Both the position numbers and the translations under genes were made by a program. A model generated the notes under the pieces. That model was not told the DNA's origin, searched no databases, and saw only the letters and a list, made by a program, of their open reading frames with translations. Below, piece by piece: positions 12,103-22,693 of a DNA stretch of 64,000 nucleotides. Source of the stretch: Apricaphanius iberus (lineage: Eukaryota; Chordata; Actinopteri; Cyprinodontiformes; Aphaniidae); contig JAPXFQ010002676.1 of assembly GCA_028564705.1 (NCBI GenBank), positions 1,364,001-1,428,000 on the forward strand, read 5' to 3'. The number at the start of each line of letters is the position of its first letter. Position 1 is the stretch's first letter.

Positions 12103-12379
12103 AACCTTTGTCAAAATTTCTTAGTCCAACTCATATCATTTTGCAAATGAGATAAATACTTGATTATATTTTAACATTTTTGTTATTTTTTTATGATACT
12201 CAAAGCTCAGGCTAAAGCTTGATATCCGAAACTCAAGCAGATGTCAAAAAATACAAAATAAAAATAAAAAACCCTCCTCTGCACATCACCTTTTATATGT
12301 GCAATCATTTCCAAATCAATGTGCAATATCCTACAATATTCTATAATAAAACGATGGACAACTTACATTTAATGTCATA

Positions 12380-12590
12380 CCTATTTATATTTAAACACTG
12401 TACCTCACCTCATGTTTACATTGTATATACTTTTATATTTTTTTATATAATATATTTTTATATTTTTTACCTATCTATTCACACTGATGTTTTTTTTGTT
12501 TTTTTTGCACTGATAATGTGAACAGCTCTAATCTTATTGTACTGTGTATAATGACAATAAAGGCATTCAGATTCTGATCCTGAAAAAAAA
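12380..12590 (+). mobile_element. 3' end of a non-LTR retrotransposon (LINE)
   Basis: The segment ends 'cttattgtactgtgtataatg' then 'acaataaaggcattcagattc', a 3' terminus I recall from L2/CR1-type LINEs in fish, ending in short tandem-like repeats. No coding part is kept. Confidence 0.5.
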
Positions 12591-13199
12591 ACAGTCACGG
12601 ATAAAAACCATTAAGAACTGGGAAGTTGATCACTGACCTTCTGATAAACGTTCTTCATGCGCCAGCTTCTTGCAGATCAAATCATTTTGACTTACTTCTT
12701 GAGGGTGTCATCAATACAACTATTCCAATCAAAGCAAACATGGTCATTCTATGTATAAATCCAATGACTCATCAGAGATGTCACAAAATACGATACGTAT
12801 AGAACTACATCTAAAGCACTATAGACCTCACTTGCCTCAGTTGTACCATTAATTTGCTCTCTAGCAGAAAATCATGACAGAAAATGTTATAATAATGACT
12901 GAAAATCAGATTTCATATTTAGTAAGTTTATCTTTGTCTCATATTAATATTTGTTTGATGTTCTGGCAGGTTTAAGTCTCAACAGAAGAAATCTTTTTGT
13001 TTATAGAACTGCACACATATACAAGAAGATTTGGTAAAACTGAATATTTTATTTGACATTATTTTTATTCTTTCATTGTAATTTTTACACCATACATAAG
13101 TTTCTTTTTGAGGAACCCATAGGTTTACCAGATATCCTTAGCTTTGACTGAATAGGATTACCATTTATCATACTTATATGTTAAATTAGAAGTTCTTTT

Positions 13200-13205
13200 T
13201 TTATT
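13200..13205 (-). terminator. tmem120a: candidate tmem120a polyadenylation signal
   Basis: AATAAA on the minus strand (TTTATT as given), 87 bases past the tmem120a stop. Another AATAAA at 13266-13271 lies only about 20 bases past the stop and is less likely to be used. The choice is an inference. Confidence 0.35.
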
Positions 13206-13291
13206 ATATTCAAGGATGTGTATGGAGGCAGTGTCAGAATGAGGTTTCTTTTGGAGAGAAAGCATTTTATTCCCATGTTTATTTTTATCCA

Positions 13292-16200
13292 TCACATGCT
13301 CTTTGGTTTCCGATTCCTGCTTTTCAACTTGTGACGAACGACTGCGAGAGTAGTGAAGAAATTCCCCGTGAACAGAATGAGGAAGCTGACACCACACATC
13401 TGGACCTGACGTTACATGAAAGAAAGAGAACGATACATGAGTCTGCAAAATAGCACTGCATATAGATGTAATACATTTTTTTGTATAATGGAGAGGGCGA
13501 AGATGGGAAAATGTAACAGAATCTGTAGTTTCGTGTGATCCCATAAAATGTTTAGGTAGATCTTGTTGGCGTTAACACAGTTATAAGTCAACTGTCTGAT
13601 TGCGTGAATGATGAGCACACGAAGGAAAGGTTTGTTGTGAAACATTTCGCGGTAAGACAGTGACGCAGCAATATCTGGTATCTGAGCAGACTGACCTGCC
13701 ATTCCTTACAGTCTGGGAGCTGAGCCATTCTGAACAGACATAGGCTGTTGAAGAGCTGCCAGAACTGCAAGACAAAACAAGAAGATGAACATTTCATAGG
13801 AAGCAGACGAAGCATGCATTTTTTATTTTCAGTGCCATGTAAAAGTATTTACACCCTATATGATTTCTTATGATTTAACTTTTGTTGTCACAATTGAGTG
13901 TTTCAGATCAAACAAATTTTAATATTAGACACAGAAAACTGAGCAAACGCTAAATGCAGTTCTCTATTGATTTTATTCCTTTTTCAACCCTCAGCTGGTC
14001 TTGACAGATGGACTCTTGTACTGAGCCAGGTTCTGCTGGAGGTTGCTTCCTGTTAAAGGGGAGTTTTCCTCTCCACTATCGCTATATGCTTGTGCTTAGT
14101 ATGAGGGACTGCTGAGGGACAGTGTGGTTCCAGTCCGCATCAATTAAAACTGCCAATCAATGACTCGATGCAATCTACTGGAATTCCTTAAATAGAAAAC
14201 TATTACACTGATTGGAATGTATGAATGATTAAATTGAAAGGACTTATCTTGTAAAGGGCCTTCAGATGACGTGTGATATGTAGATAAACTGAATTGAATT
14301 GGACTGAACTGATTACCCCCTAAAACCTAAAAAGGGTTGTGCCTCTTTCTGCGGCAACAATCACGAGGGCGGTTACATTACCATTCTGATATTAAAAGTG
14401 TTTGATGACATGAAACATAAGGTATGACAAATAAATAAGTAAATAAGAGGGAATAATTTTTCTTCCGGAGGCAACAATTTTTCTCTGCACCGTGTCGAGG
14501 AGTCAAGCTCTTGCAAAGATTCTCCAAATAAGGCTCTGATATGACACTGGCACTTTTACCAACTGTTCAGTTCAAACCATGACAAATCACAGTCATCACT
14601 TCTCACTAAGTTAGCACAAATTGCAAATGTCTCACAGATTGTACTCACATGACCAAAAAACAGGAAGGGCAAGAGAAACGTCAGCCCTTTCCACATCCAG
14701 GACTGGAATCCCTCTTAACATAGAAAACATTCAAACTGTTTAGTAACTCTTTTTTTCCCCTACGATGTTCAATGCACTTTCGTTTTATAAACTTCAAACC
14801 ATAAAGGGTCATATGGTTGAGTTTATCTGTGTTTTGTGTCCTTGATGTGTTTTGCTACGTCTCACCAACAGTCAGATCCATGTTGTGTCTTTCTCCCAAT
14901 GCACGAAGTCTATACAGACATCCACTCTGATAGTAGTACTGCAGACACTGAACGAAATCTAAAGGGGAATCCATGACAAAGAACAACCATCAGCTTTTAA
15001 GGAATCAGAACCATGCGTTCTTTTGCAAGAACTTTGAACATACTTTGATATAAGGAATAGGCGAGAAATTGGTTCCTGAATGTCTGATAAGGAATCCCGT
15101 CTGGCCTGGAGATGTAAAAGTTAGGAAATGGGAAGCATCATGACTGAAAATTGGGTTTGGGATTCTTTTAAAAGATTTCTTTTAATGCTACTTACCATGT
15201 CAGCATCACACCAGACAAAAAGGCTGAGATGTAGTGGTGAAAAACCCACCATCCTTTGATTCTGATTTAAGATACATCTAATCAGTCTCTGCTCAATAGT
15301 AAGTCAAAAACATTCAAATACAGTATTCTTCATAATAACCGTCATCCCATAAAAGTTTTTACCTAATCCCTGAAATAAAGTTTGGTACAGTAACTATTAT
15401 TTTGTTGCAATTTTCTGACCTATAAAGATCAACACACATCTTTATGTCTTCACTTGAATCTGAGAGTTCTTGAGTTTCTGATTTTGAAGTGTTGCCGAGT
15501 AAAATCTAAATCTCTGTCAGAAAATAACATCATGCAAATCATGCAAGGAGAGCAGCTCACTGCAATAGTATTAATGTGAAAATCCAAAATTCAGGTTGGT
15601 GCAGGACAACTGTTAGATGTACACTGCAAACTTGACTTTAATGGAAGAGGAAAAAGAAGAAAGCCCGTAAAACGTCTTTGCTACAAGCCATATAAGAGAC
15701 ACATAGTGGAGAAGATCTGATCAGATGAGCCCCATACTGAGATTTTTCGGCCAGTGTTTTAAAAAGAAATCATTAAAGCCCTGAATTATGTTCCTTTTTC
15801 TTGCAAAATCATGCACTACTTTGTGATGGTCTTTCACATAAAAATCCAAACAAAACAGTATCAAGTTTACAATTTTTTAACTTAAATAGACATTTAAAAC
15901 AGCTGAAGGGGTGTGGATAGCTTTGCATTCAATTCAGTTCAATTCAAAGATACTTTATTGATCCCCAAGGGGAAATTAATGAATAAATAAATAAAATAAA
16001 TAGAAATGCTTAGTCATCATTTATGTTATAAGGAATCTGAGGGGTGCCAAGTACAATGGCAGGGACATCTACTAAAAAAACCCTATTAATTCCTAATTTG
16101 GGATTATTTCCCACTGGATAAATTACCTCAAAATTAAAAACGGTTGGTTCTCCACAGTTATCCAGAGTCAGTTTTTTTTCCCAGTTGTAATAAAAGACAC

Positions 16201-17556
16201 AACCAATTTAATGACATTTACACATCTTCACCAGTAGTCGCAATAACTAGTAGTTATGCTATGCTAAGAATTGGGACCAACCTAGATCCATTTGTGATGA
16301 GGATGCTTTCTCTGATAGTTAATGTGCAGTAGTACCAAACCAGCAGGAAGTTGAAGATTGCATCCAGAAATCTAAAGCAAAAGGCTCAGATTAAGATTAT
16401 GCATAAACATGAAATGTCCCGTTGCTGTAAATACACTGCAAAATAAACATCTGGTTTCACTTATAATGTCAACCAACACTGTTTGCTTCACCTGTAGCTC
16501 ACGAAGAAAATACATATGAAAGAGAGCACCAGCAGGATGACTGTAAGGTACAGCTTGAACTTCTCATATTCATCCTTGTAGGCAAATCTGGGAACAGACA
16601 GGAGGGACATAAACTGATCATCCGATTAAGGAAATAATCACCTCAAGATGATATTTGGGAAAATAAATGTTGCATTTAACAAGGATATTCTGAATCGTAT
16701 GCTTACTTTGACTGCTTGCTGAGAAGAGTCACATTCACGTTCCCGAGAACCAGATTGAGGTATAACCTGCAATTATAAACCCAACCATAGCATATTCATT
16801 TTGATTTTAAAAACCACATTACAGAATAGGCTATGTTTTAAATTTTAGCTTGAAATATGTATAAATCTAGAAATTATTACCCATTTTTCTTTGGAAGAAA
16901 AGCATCCATTTCAGAGAAAGCATGTTCTTGGGTCTTTACTTTCTCTTTTATGGCACATAAAGTTTTAAAATCATCTGCTGTTGAGCCTTTACTGCACCTG
17001 ATACATTAAAAACAGCAAATAGCATCAGATCATAAAATGAACAACTGCTTAAAGCTGATAGGAGATTTGGTTCACCTTTAATCCTCCTAAGATATATGCA
17101 TGACCTTACATCTAGTGTCTAACAGCACATGCATGCAAATTCCAGGGGGTGTGTGGGCACCTACTTATTGACTTGGCTGGACATCTCCTTCAGTCTTTTC
17201 CTCTGACGGGCAATATAAGACGAACAGTTGTTCTGGAGTTTGGAGATTTCGTCCAGTTTCTGTAAATATGTTTTGTGTGTCTCCTGGAGGACCGCAAAGG
17301 GAAATGTATAAATGTAGGCAACAAATGACTATAAAGACAACTATAAAAATAGATAAATAAAAAGAATATGTTCCTTTGGGCAAAAATATTTTACTGGTAT
17401 TTACTGAATGTTAAAATGTTGTCTTAAAAACTTAGAGTATTATGGATTTAGATTAAATTAGCAAGATACTGACAGAACATTCCTTACCTGAAGTTTTTGA
17501 TACTCTTGCTCCAGAGATTTCCATTCCTCCTGAATTTCTGTCAACGACTGAGGCAT
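13292..17556 (-). CDS. tmem120a: TMEM120A (TACAN) membrane protein, complete, 12 coding exons
   Basis: Exons (minus): 17556-17488, 17283-17165, 16997-16881, 16766-16707, 16587-16492, 16371-16282, 15261-15196, 15105-15044, 14958-14866, 14713-14649, 13764-13696, 13405-13292. The total is 1020 bases, 339 aa; all phases join cleanly and all introns are GT-AG. The protein has an N-terminal coiled coil (about 5-95), the [19 protein letters not shown] stretch (about 95-113), then hydrophobic segments near 135-152, 159-176, 190-206, 262-281 and 303-322. [10 protein letters not shown] (185-194) belongs to the region that holds CoA in published TMEM120A structures. The family has an ELOVL-like fold in the nuclear envelope, ER or plasma membrane; it was proposed as a mechanosensitive channel, is linked to adipocyte differentiation, and its biochemical role is disputed. 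Exon 2 uses GTAGGT as donor; the GT four bases downstream would put a TAG in frame. TMEM120B is the alternative, but adjacency to por favours A. Confidence 0.95.
13830..14560 (-). mobile_element. Tc1/mariner relic interrupted by a LINE 3' end, in tmem120a intron 10
   Basis: The start 'cagtgccatgtaaaagtatt' at 13830 is the terminal inverted repeat of a common fish Tc1-like family. The body resumes after about 14318 with 'ttaccccctaaaacctaa' and 'gttgtgcctctttctgcggc'. The stretch 13990-14317 between them is a separate LINE tail. No intact transposase frame is left. Strand assignment is tentative. Confidence 0.55.
13990..14317 (+). mobile_element. LINE 3' end inserted in the Tc1 relic
   Basis: The phrases 'gagccaggttctgctgg', 'ggttgcttcctgttaaagg' and the terminal 'actgaattgaattggactg' are those of a frequent fish non-LTR retrotransposon 3' end. 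The insertion splits the Tc1-like sequence around it. It lies antisense to tmem120a. Confidence 0.6.
15262..16281 (-). other. tmem120a: tmem120a intron 6, with Tc1 relic and LINE-tail fragment
   Basis: This is the longest intron of the gene. About 15600-15930 resembles a Tc1-like element ('gatcagatgagccccatact' and the right-hand end '...tttcacataaaaatccaaac'), and about 15931-15985 has 'tactttattgatccccaag', a retroposon tail. No exon was missed here, since exons 6 and 7 join in phase. Confidence 0.6.
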
Positions 17557-17966
17557 TGTTTCCCTAAAATTAAACCCAGACCCAGCTGAAAAATAGCTGT
17601 GCCCAATAGTTTATCCACGTTGAAATGTCTAAAGCAGCTTTGCAATCACCTGGGTATAAATCAAATCTCCATTGACTCTGCATTACATAACCTGGACTTT
17701 GATTGGTATTATCAGTCACTAAGATGAATCTGATTGTCATGACGGCAGACTGTGAAAGTTAGAAGTCAGAAGTGTTTCCTTTAGTGTTGTACAGCCTTCA
17801 AATTACGTATTGCTGTTGTACACATTTAAACAGATACCACAGTTTTTTGGGAACACAACTGCACATTAGCAACATCTGGTGGACTAAGACAGTTACCCAA
17901 ATTTAGGATGTGTATTCACTCATATAAAGAAGTTTACAGCTTTATTTATTATACTCATTTCAGTAA
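17557..17966. other. upstream flank of tmem120a
   Basis: The 5' flank of tmem120a (minus). The sequence just before the ATG reads gtttaattttag followed by ggaaac, which could be a splice acceptor of an untranslated exon or plain leader. No TATA box or CpG-rich promoter is obvious. Confidence 0.4.
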
Positions 17967-19453
17967 TACAGTGGGGCAAAAGTATATAGTCAGCTACAAA
18001 TTGTGTAAGTTCTCCCACTTAAAAAGATGAGAGAGGCCTATGATGTTCATCATAGGTATACCTCAAGTATGGGAGAAAATATTCGAAAACCACCCATAGA
18101 AAATCACATTGTCTGATTTTTACATAATTTATTTGCAAATTATGGTGGAAAATAAGTATTTGATCCCCAACAAACAAGCAAGATTTGTGGCTCTCACAGA
18201 CCTGTAACTTTTTCTTGAAGAAGCTCCTCAGTCCTCCAGTCATTAGCTGTATCAATGGCACCTGTTATCAGTGTAAAAAAGACACCTGTCCACAACCTCA
18301 AACAGTCACACTCCAAACTCCACTTTGGCCGAGACCAAAGAGCTGTCAAAGGACACCAGAAACAAACAACTGTAGAACTTCTCCAGGCTGGGAAAACTGA
18401 ATCTATAAGGTAAGCAGTTTGGGGTGACTAAACTAACTGTAGGAGCAATTATTAGAAAATGGAAGACATACAAGACCACTGATAAGCTTCCTTGATCTGG
18501 GGCTCCACACAAGATATCACCCTGCGGGATCAAAATGGTCACAAGAACGGTGAGCAAAAATCTAAGAACCGCATGGGAGGACCTAGTGAATGATCTGCAG
18601 AGAGCTGGGACCAAAGTAACAAAGGCTACTATCAGTAACACACTCTGAAGCCAGGGACTCAAATCCTGCAGTGCCAGACGTGTCCCCCTGCCGCTACAAG
18701 TCCAAGCCAGGGGCGTAACCATCCTCTCAGAAGTGAGAAGGACCCTTTTTCAGAGGTCCTCTACTCTCCAAAGAAATGAATGAGAGCCAATGGAGCAATA
18801 AAACGTATCTTCTCATCCCAGTTAAATCCTGCCATCGATTTAACGTTTAATGTCAGTGAATTTTAAAGACATAGTTTTTATGCAGAGAAAGCGAACATTT
18901 TGATCAGCGGCAAAAGTTATTTTTTGTTTTGTGTGAAAACACGTACACTACAACTGAAGAAGAAAAATGGCTGTGCGTTTAGCTCATTCACCCAGGACAA
19001 AGGAAGGAGTGGAGAAAATCACTATAAATCTGGCCTTATGGAAAGTGGTAGCTATGCTGGGGGAGAAATAGTCGGTGGAGTGAGAGCCAGCATGGAGGAG
19101 AAGCTCTACAATGTTTAGGTGGATATTTCTAGTGCTAGCTAATGCGAGCTACATGACATAATAAGTGCAACTTCAGATTTGTAGTCATTTAAAAAAAAAT
19201 TTTTTACAAGATAATAAATCACAATTCACATGAAAAACACGGTTGAAACTCGCATCATTGGTTATCATTTAAATTGAGGTACAGCATATTTGATTCAGGG
19301 CGCAAAGCAAAGCAGCCAACCTCAAGGAGAGGATGACAGAATGACAGGCCAAACCGTAGAAAAATATGAGATACCCGTGGACAGGGCTTTAGTCTTGAGT
19401 GATTTATCATCCTCTCTTATTCAGTCGCACCTTTCTTCAAAGACGATAGAACC

Positions 19454-19969
19454 ATTTAAAGTGACAGTGTGTAATTTTCGGCCAGTAGGGGGCAGTACGT
19501 ACCTAAATTATCACAAGTATGCGGTATCTGTGTCTTCAAGTAAGAAACTCATCTGCGGAGGTCCAACCAGTGCAGTTTTCAAACGCTCAATTCCCTGAGA
19601 ATTATCTATTTGCAGTAACATTACGAGCACATCAGTCTCTCTTTCATCGCTTGGAACTAGTGAAGAGGTAAAAATGTATTTATGGCGAAACTTTTTTGCA
19701 TTTTGAGGGGAAATCAATGTTTTAATAGCTTCAGTGTTCCGTGCGCTTTGTCCGTCTGGGCTCTTGTAGAAGTAAAGACGCCATCTAATATGGCTTTCCC
19801 CCAAAAAGAGGACCCGCACCTATGTATTTTAAAACAGATTTTTAAAGTCATATTTTACAATATCGCCAATATTTTGCAATTAATGTGCTTTCGTAATTAT
19901 TATTACATAATATGTTAATGGCTATTTTCCAAAGATGTACTGCAAAAACTACACACTGTCACTTTAAAT
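19454..19969. mobile_element. short TIR element (MITE) nested in the hAT-like element
   Basis: The terminal inverted repeats start ATTTAAAGTGACAGTGTGTA on both ends (the right end as reverse complement) and extend about 25 bases with one difference. The element is 516 bases with no transposase, so it is non-autonomous. Target-site duplication is not resolved because the flanks are A/T-rich. Confidence 0.75.
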
Positions 19970-20844
19970 CACTTTTGCACAATAAGTGGCTCAGTTATCA
20001 ACCATTTTAATAGTGGTTCAAATGCAAACGTATTAATTATCATTACATTATTACAACTATTAATAAAATTGATAGTGACAGGCTCCCCCAGTTCACCAGG
20101 AACAAATAACTAATCTCAAATGTCAGTCTCATTTGACTGTTGGAGTCAATCTGGAAAGATTAAAGGTTAAAGAAAGACGCTTCAAGTTTACACACTGGCT
20201 TCAGCAAATCACGATAATAAAAAAACAGATCATAACAGATCAACTCTTCAGAGTAAAAGTATAGGCTAACAAACTGATTTAGAGGTGAAACTTCAAAATT
20301 TTGAATATCGTGGAAAAAGGTCCTTAATTTCAGTAATTTAACTTAAAAGGTGAAACTAAAAAGTGATAAAGACTCATCAAATGCAAAGCGAGATATTTCA
20401 ATCCTTTATATTTTACAGTTATGATGATTATGGCTTACAGTTTATGAAAACCTTGATTGCAAAATCTCAGAAAATTTGTTTAATATTTAATATTTAATAT
20501 TTTAGGTTGAACGTTTCAAGCTCTTATCAGTTTATACCAGTAAACACCAGCATCCTGGTCTTCTATAAGGCCTTAGCAGAGTCACATGCTGATTGCATCC
20601 AAGTCATGCCACATTGAGGTAGGAAGTTATGCAAAAGGGACCCTAACCAACTACTGACTATGTATGCATGATTACACTTTTCAAAGGTCCAACATTTCTC
20701 TATTTAAAGTCCTTGTTCTATTGATTTAATGTAATATTCTAATTTTCTGAGATATTCAATTTGGGATTATCATAAACTGTTAACCATATTCATCAAAATT
20801 ATAACAAATAAAGGCTTGAAATATGTTGCCTTGCATTTAAGGCA

Positions 20845-20935
20845 AAGCAAGGCAAGACAAGGCAATTTTATTTATATAGCACACTTTCAACACAAGGCAA
20901 TTCAAGGTGCTTAATGTGAGGGCATATAATGAGTC
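20845..20935 (+). repeat. 'AAGGCAA...TTTATTTATATAGCAC' dispersed repeat, copy 1
   Basis: The segment 'aaggcaattttatttatat' followed by 'agcacactttcaacacaagg' and 'caattcaaggtgctt' is shared with copies at about 28760-28835, 53330-53500 and 60693-60880, all on the plus strand. I recognise it as a frequent fish retroposon fragment; the class is uncertain. Confidence 0.55.
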
Positions 20936-22185
20936 TGTCATATATTAGTTTTGTCTTTTATGTTAAATTACTAAAATAAATGAACTTCTGGACAATATTA
21001 TAATTTTTCAAGTTTCAGCTGTGGATCAGTTCTGTGTTATCTAATAAAATACAAACAAAAAAGGGGTTTTTGGAGTGTGACTGGAAGTAATTCTGAAATT
21101 TTAGTTATAACTCTGTCCGGATACTGACCTGGTTTCTGTCAGCAATTGATCTCTTTCTCTCCTTACCTGAAGACCCTGCCTCATCATCCCAGCTGCAGCT
21201 GCTGGCCTCACATCTCCTACTTGACTCTGATCTTTCTATTATCAAAGACAGTAACGATTTCTCTCAAATATGTGGATAGCAATAGCGAGCACAAATTCTG
21301 CACATAACTTAAAGAGAACTGGGTTTGCTCCAAGCATGAACTAATTAGGAAGGTATGTAATGTAAGTAGCAATAGTATTGTTAACTATCTTAATACGATA
21401 CATTTGCATGTATTAACTTGCTATCATTTAGCTAATATTACCTGCATGCGACAGCAAAACACAACTTACTCTGAGGCATCTGTACGGCAGTGGCAGCTGA
21501 AAAAGGCACAGATGCGGAAAGTGCAGAGGACCTGTCCCCCGTATATCCCGCGGCGGTTACGTTCATGGTTCAGGCCCATCTGAAGTTTGCTAGAGTGCAT
21601 TTGAATTATCAAGAAGAAGATTTGGAGAATGTCAATTGGTCAGATGAAACCAAAACAGAACTTTTTGGTAAAAACTCTACTTGTCGTGTATGGAGGAGAA
21701 AGAATGGTGAGTTGCATCTAAAGAACACCATACCTGATATGAGTCATGGGAGCGTAAACATTGTGCTTTGAGGGTATTTTTCAGCAAAGGGACTAGGATG
21801 AGTGGTCCGTGTAAAGAAAAGAATGAATTGGCCCATGTATCATGACATTTTGAGTGAAAACCTCTTTCCATCAGCAAGGGCATCGTGGACAGATGAATCA
21901 AGACTGGGTCATGACAATGACCCCAAACACACCGCCTAGGTAAAGAAGGAAGCATTTCAAGGTCCTGGAGTGGCCTAGCCAGTCTCCAAAGGTCAACCCT
22001 ATAGAAAAACTTTACCCCACAACATTACTATTCTAGAGGAGATCTGCATGGAGGTATGGGCCAAAATACCAGCTGCAGAGTATAAAAACGTTGTGAAGAT
22101 GTTTGTCCTCTTTCATCGCCAACAAGGGATATATAACACAAAGTATTGAGATGAACTTTTGTTTTTGACCAAATGCTTATTTTCA

Positions 22186-22504
22186 GGGGGTGACTGTGGC
22201 TCAGGAGTTGGGTGTTTGCCTTGTAATCGGAAGGTTGCCAGTTCAAGCCCCGGCTCTGACGGTCTCAGTCATTGTGTCCTTGGGCAAGACACTTCACCCG
22301 TTGCCTACTGGTGGTGGTCAGAGGGCCCGGTGGCGCCATTTTCTGGCAGCCTCGCCTCTGTCAGTGTGCCCCAGGGCAGCTGTGGCTACAACATAGCTTG
22401 CCATCATCAGTGTGTGAATGGGTGGATGACTGAATGTAGTGTAAAGCGCTTTGGGGTCTGTAGGGACTGAGTAAAGCGCTATACAAATGCAGGCCATTTA
22501 CCAT
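22186..22504 (+). mobile_element. tRNA-derived SINE inserted in the Tc1 element, with target-site duplication
   Basis: Identical 9-bp flanks TTATTTTCA lie at 22177-22185 and 22505-22513, and the Tc1 sequence reads through when the insert is removed. The head is tRNA-like ('gtggctcaggagttgggtg', 'ggttgccagttcaagcccc'); the tail is 'aaagcgctttggggtctg' and 'tatacaaatgcaggccattt'. It is the same family as the reverse copy at 6345-6613. Confidence 0.85.
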
Positions 22505-22693
22505 TTATTTTCAACCATACTTTGCAAATAAATTCTTTATAAATCGGACTATGTGATATTCCGGATTTCCCTTTCTAATTTTGTCTCTCATAGTTGAGGT
22601 GTATCTATGATGAATTACAGGCCTCTCTCATCTTTTCAAGTGGGAGAACTTGCACAATTGTTTGCTGACTAAATACTTTTTTGCCCTACTGTA

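Larger units (their letters stand above)
9010..13199. other. intergenic spacer between por 5' end and tmem120a 3' end
   Basis: No exon of a known gene is visible. The spacer holds a SINE-like copy (10035-10325), a TGTA microsatellite (11003-11060), a long inverted repeat (11173-11360), a degenerate 'ggtatcggtatc' element (about 11740-12102) and a LINE 3' end (about 12380-12590). Confidence 0.6.
18708..21567. mobile_element. non-autonomous hAT-like element inserted in the Tc1 element
   Basis: The left end CAGGGGCGTAACC and the inverted right end CATGAACGTAACC match at 10 of 13 positions, and 'aggtcctct' recurs inward at similar distance on both sides. The flanks GTCCAAGC (18700-18707) and GTTCAGGC (21568-21575) agree at 6 of 8 bases and fit the 8-bp target duplication of hAT elements. 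The Tc1 sequence resumes exactly across the insert. No hAT transposase is recognisable inside. A further short element sits at 19454-19969. Confidence 0.65.
17969..22691 (+). mobile_element. Tc1/mariner transposon carrying nested insertions, inactive
   Basis: Left end CAGTGGGGCAAAAGTA at 17969 and right end (inverted) CAGTAGGGCAAAAAAGTA at 22691 are terminal inverted repeats, which continue inward through 'agttctcccactt' and 'gatgagagaggcct'. Both ends abut TA (17967-17968 and 22692-22693), the Tc1 target duplication. Removing the hAT-like insert (18708-21567 plus its 8-bp duplication) and the SINE (22186-22504 plus 9-bp duplication) leaves about 1.5 kb, the usual Tc1 length. The transposase is readable in pieces: an N-terminal part at about 18340-18700, and NWSDETKTELFGKNSTCRVW followed by RRKNGELHLKNT at 21636-21750, then many stops and frameshifts. 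Confidence 0.85.

Noticed and set aside
22186..22260. tRNA gene-like A and B boxes
   Set aside because: The head belongs to a SINE with a 3' body and flanking target duplications, and the cloverleaf is not complete. The same applies at 6345-6613, 10035 and 49225.
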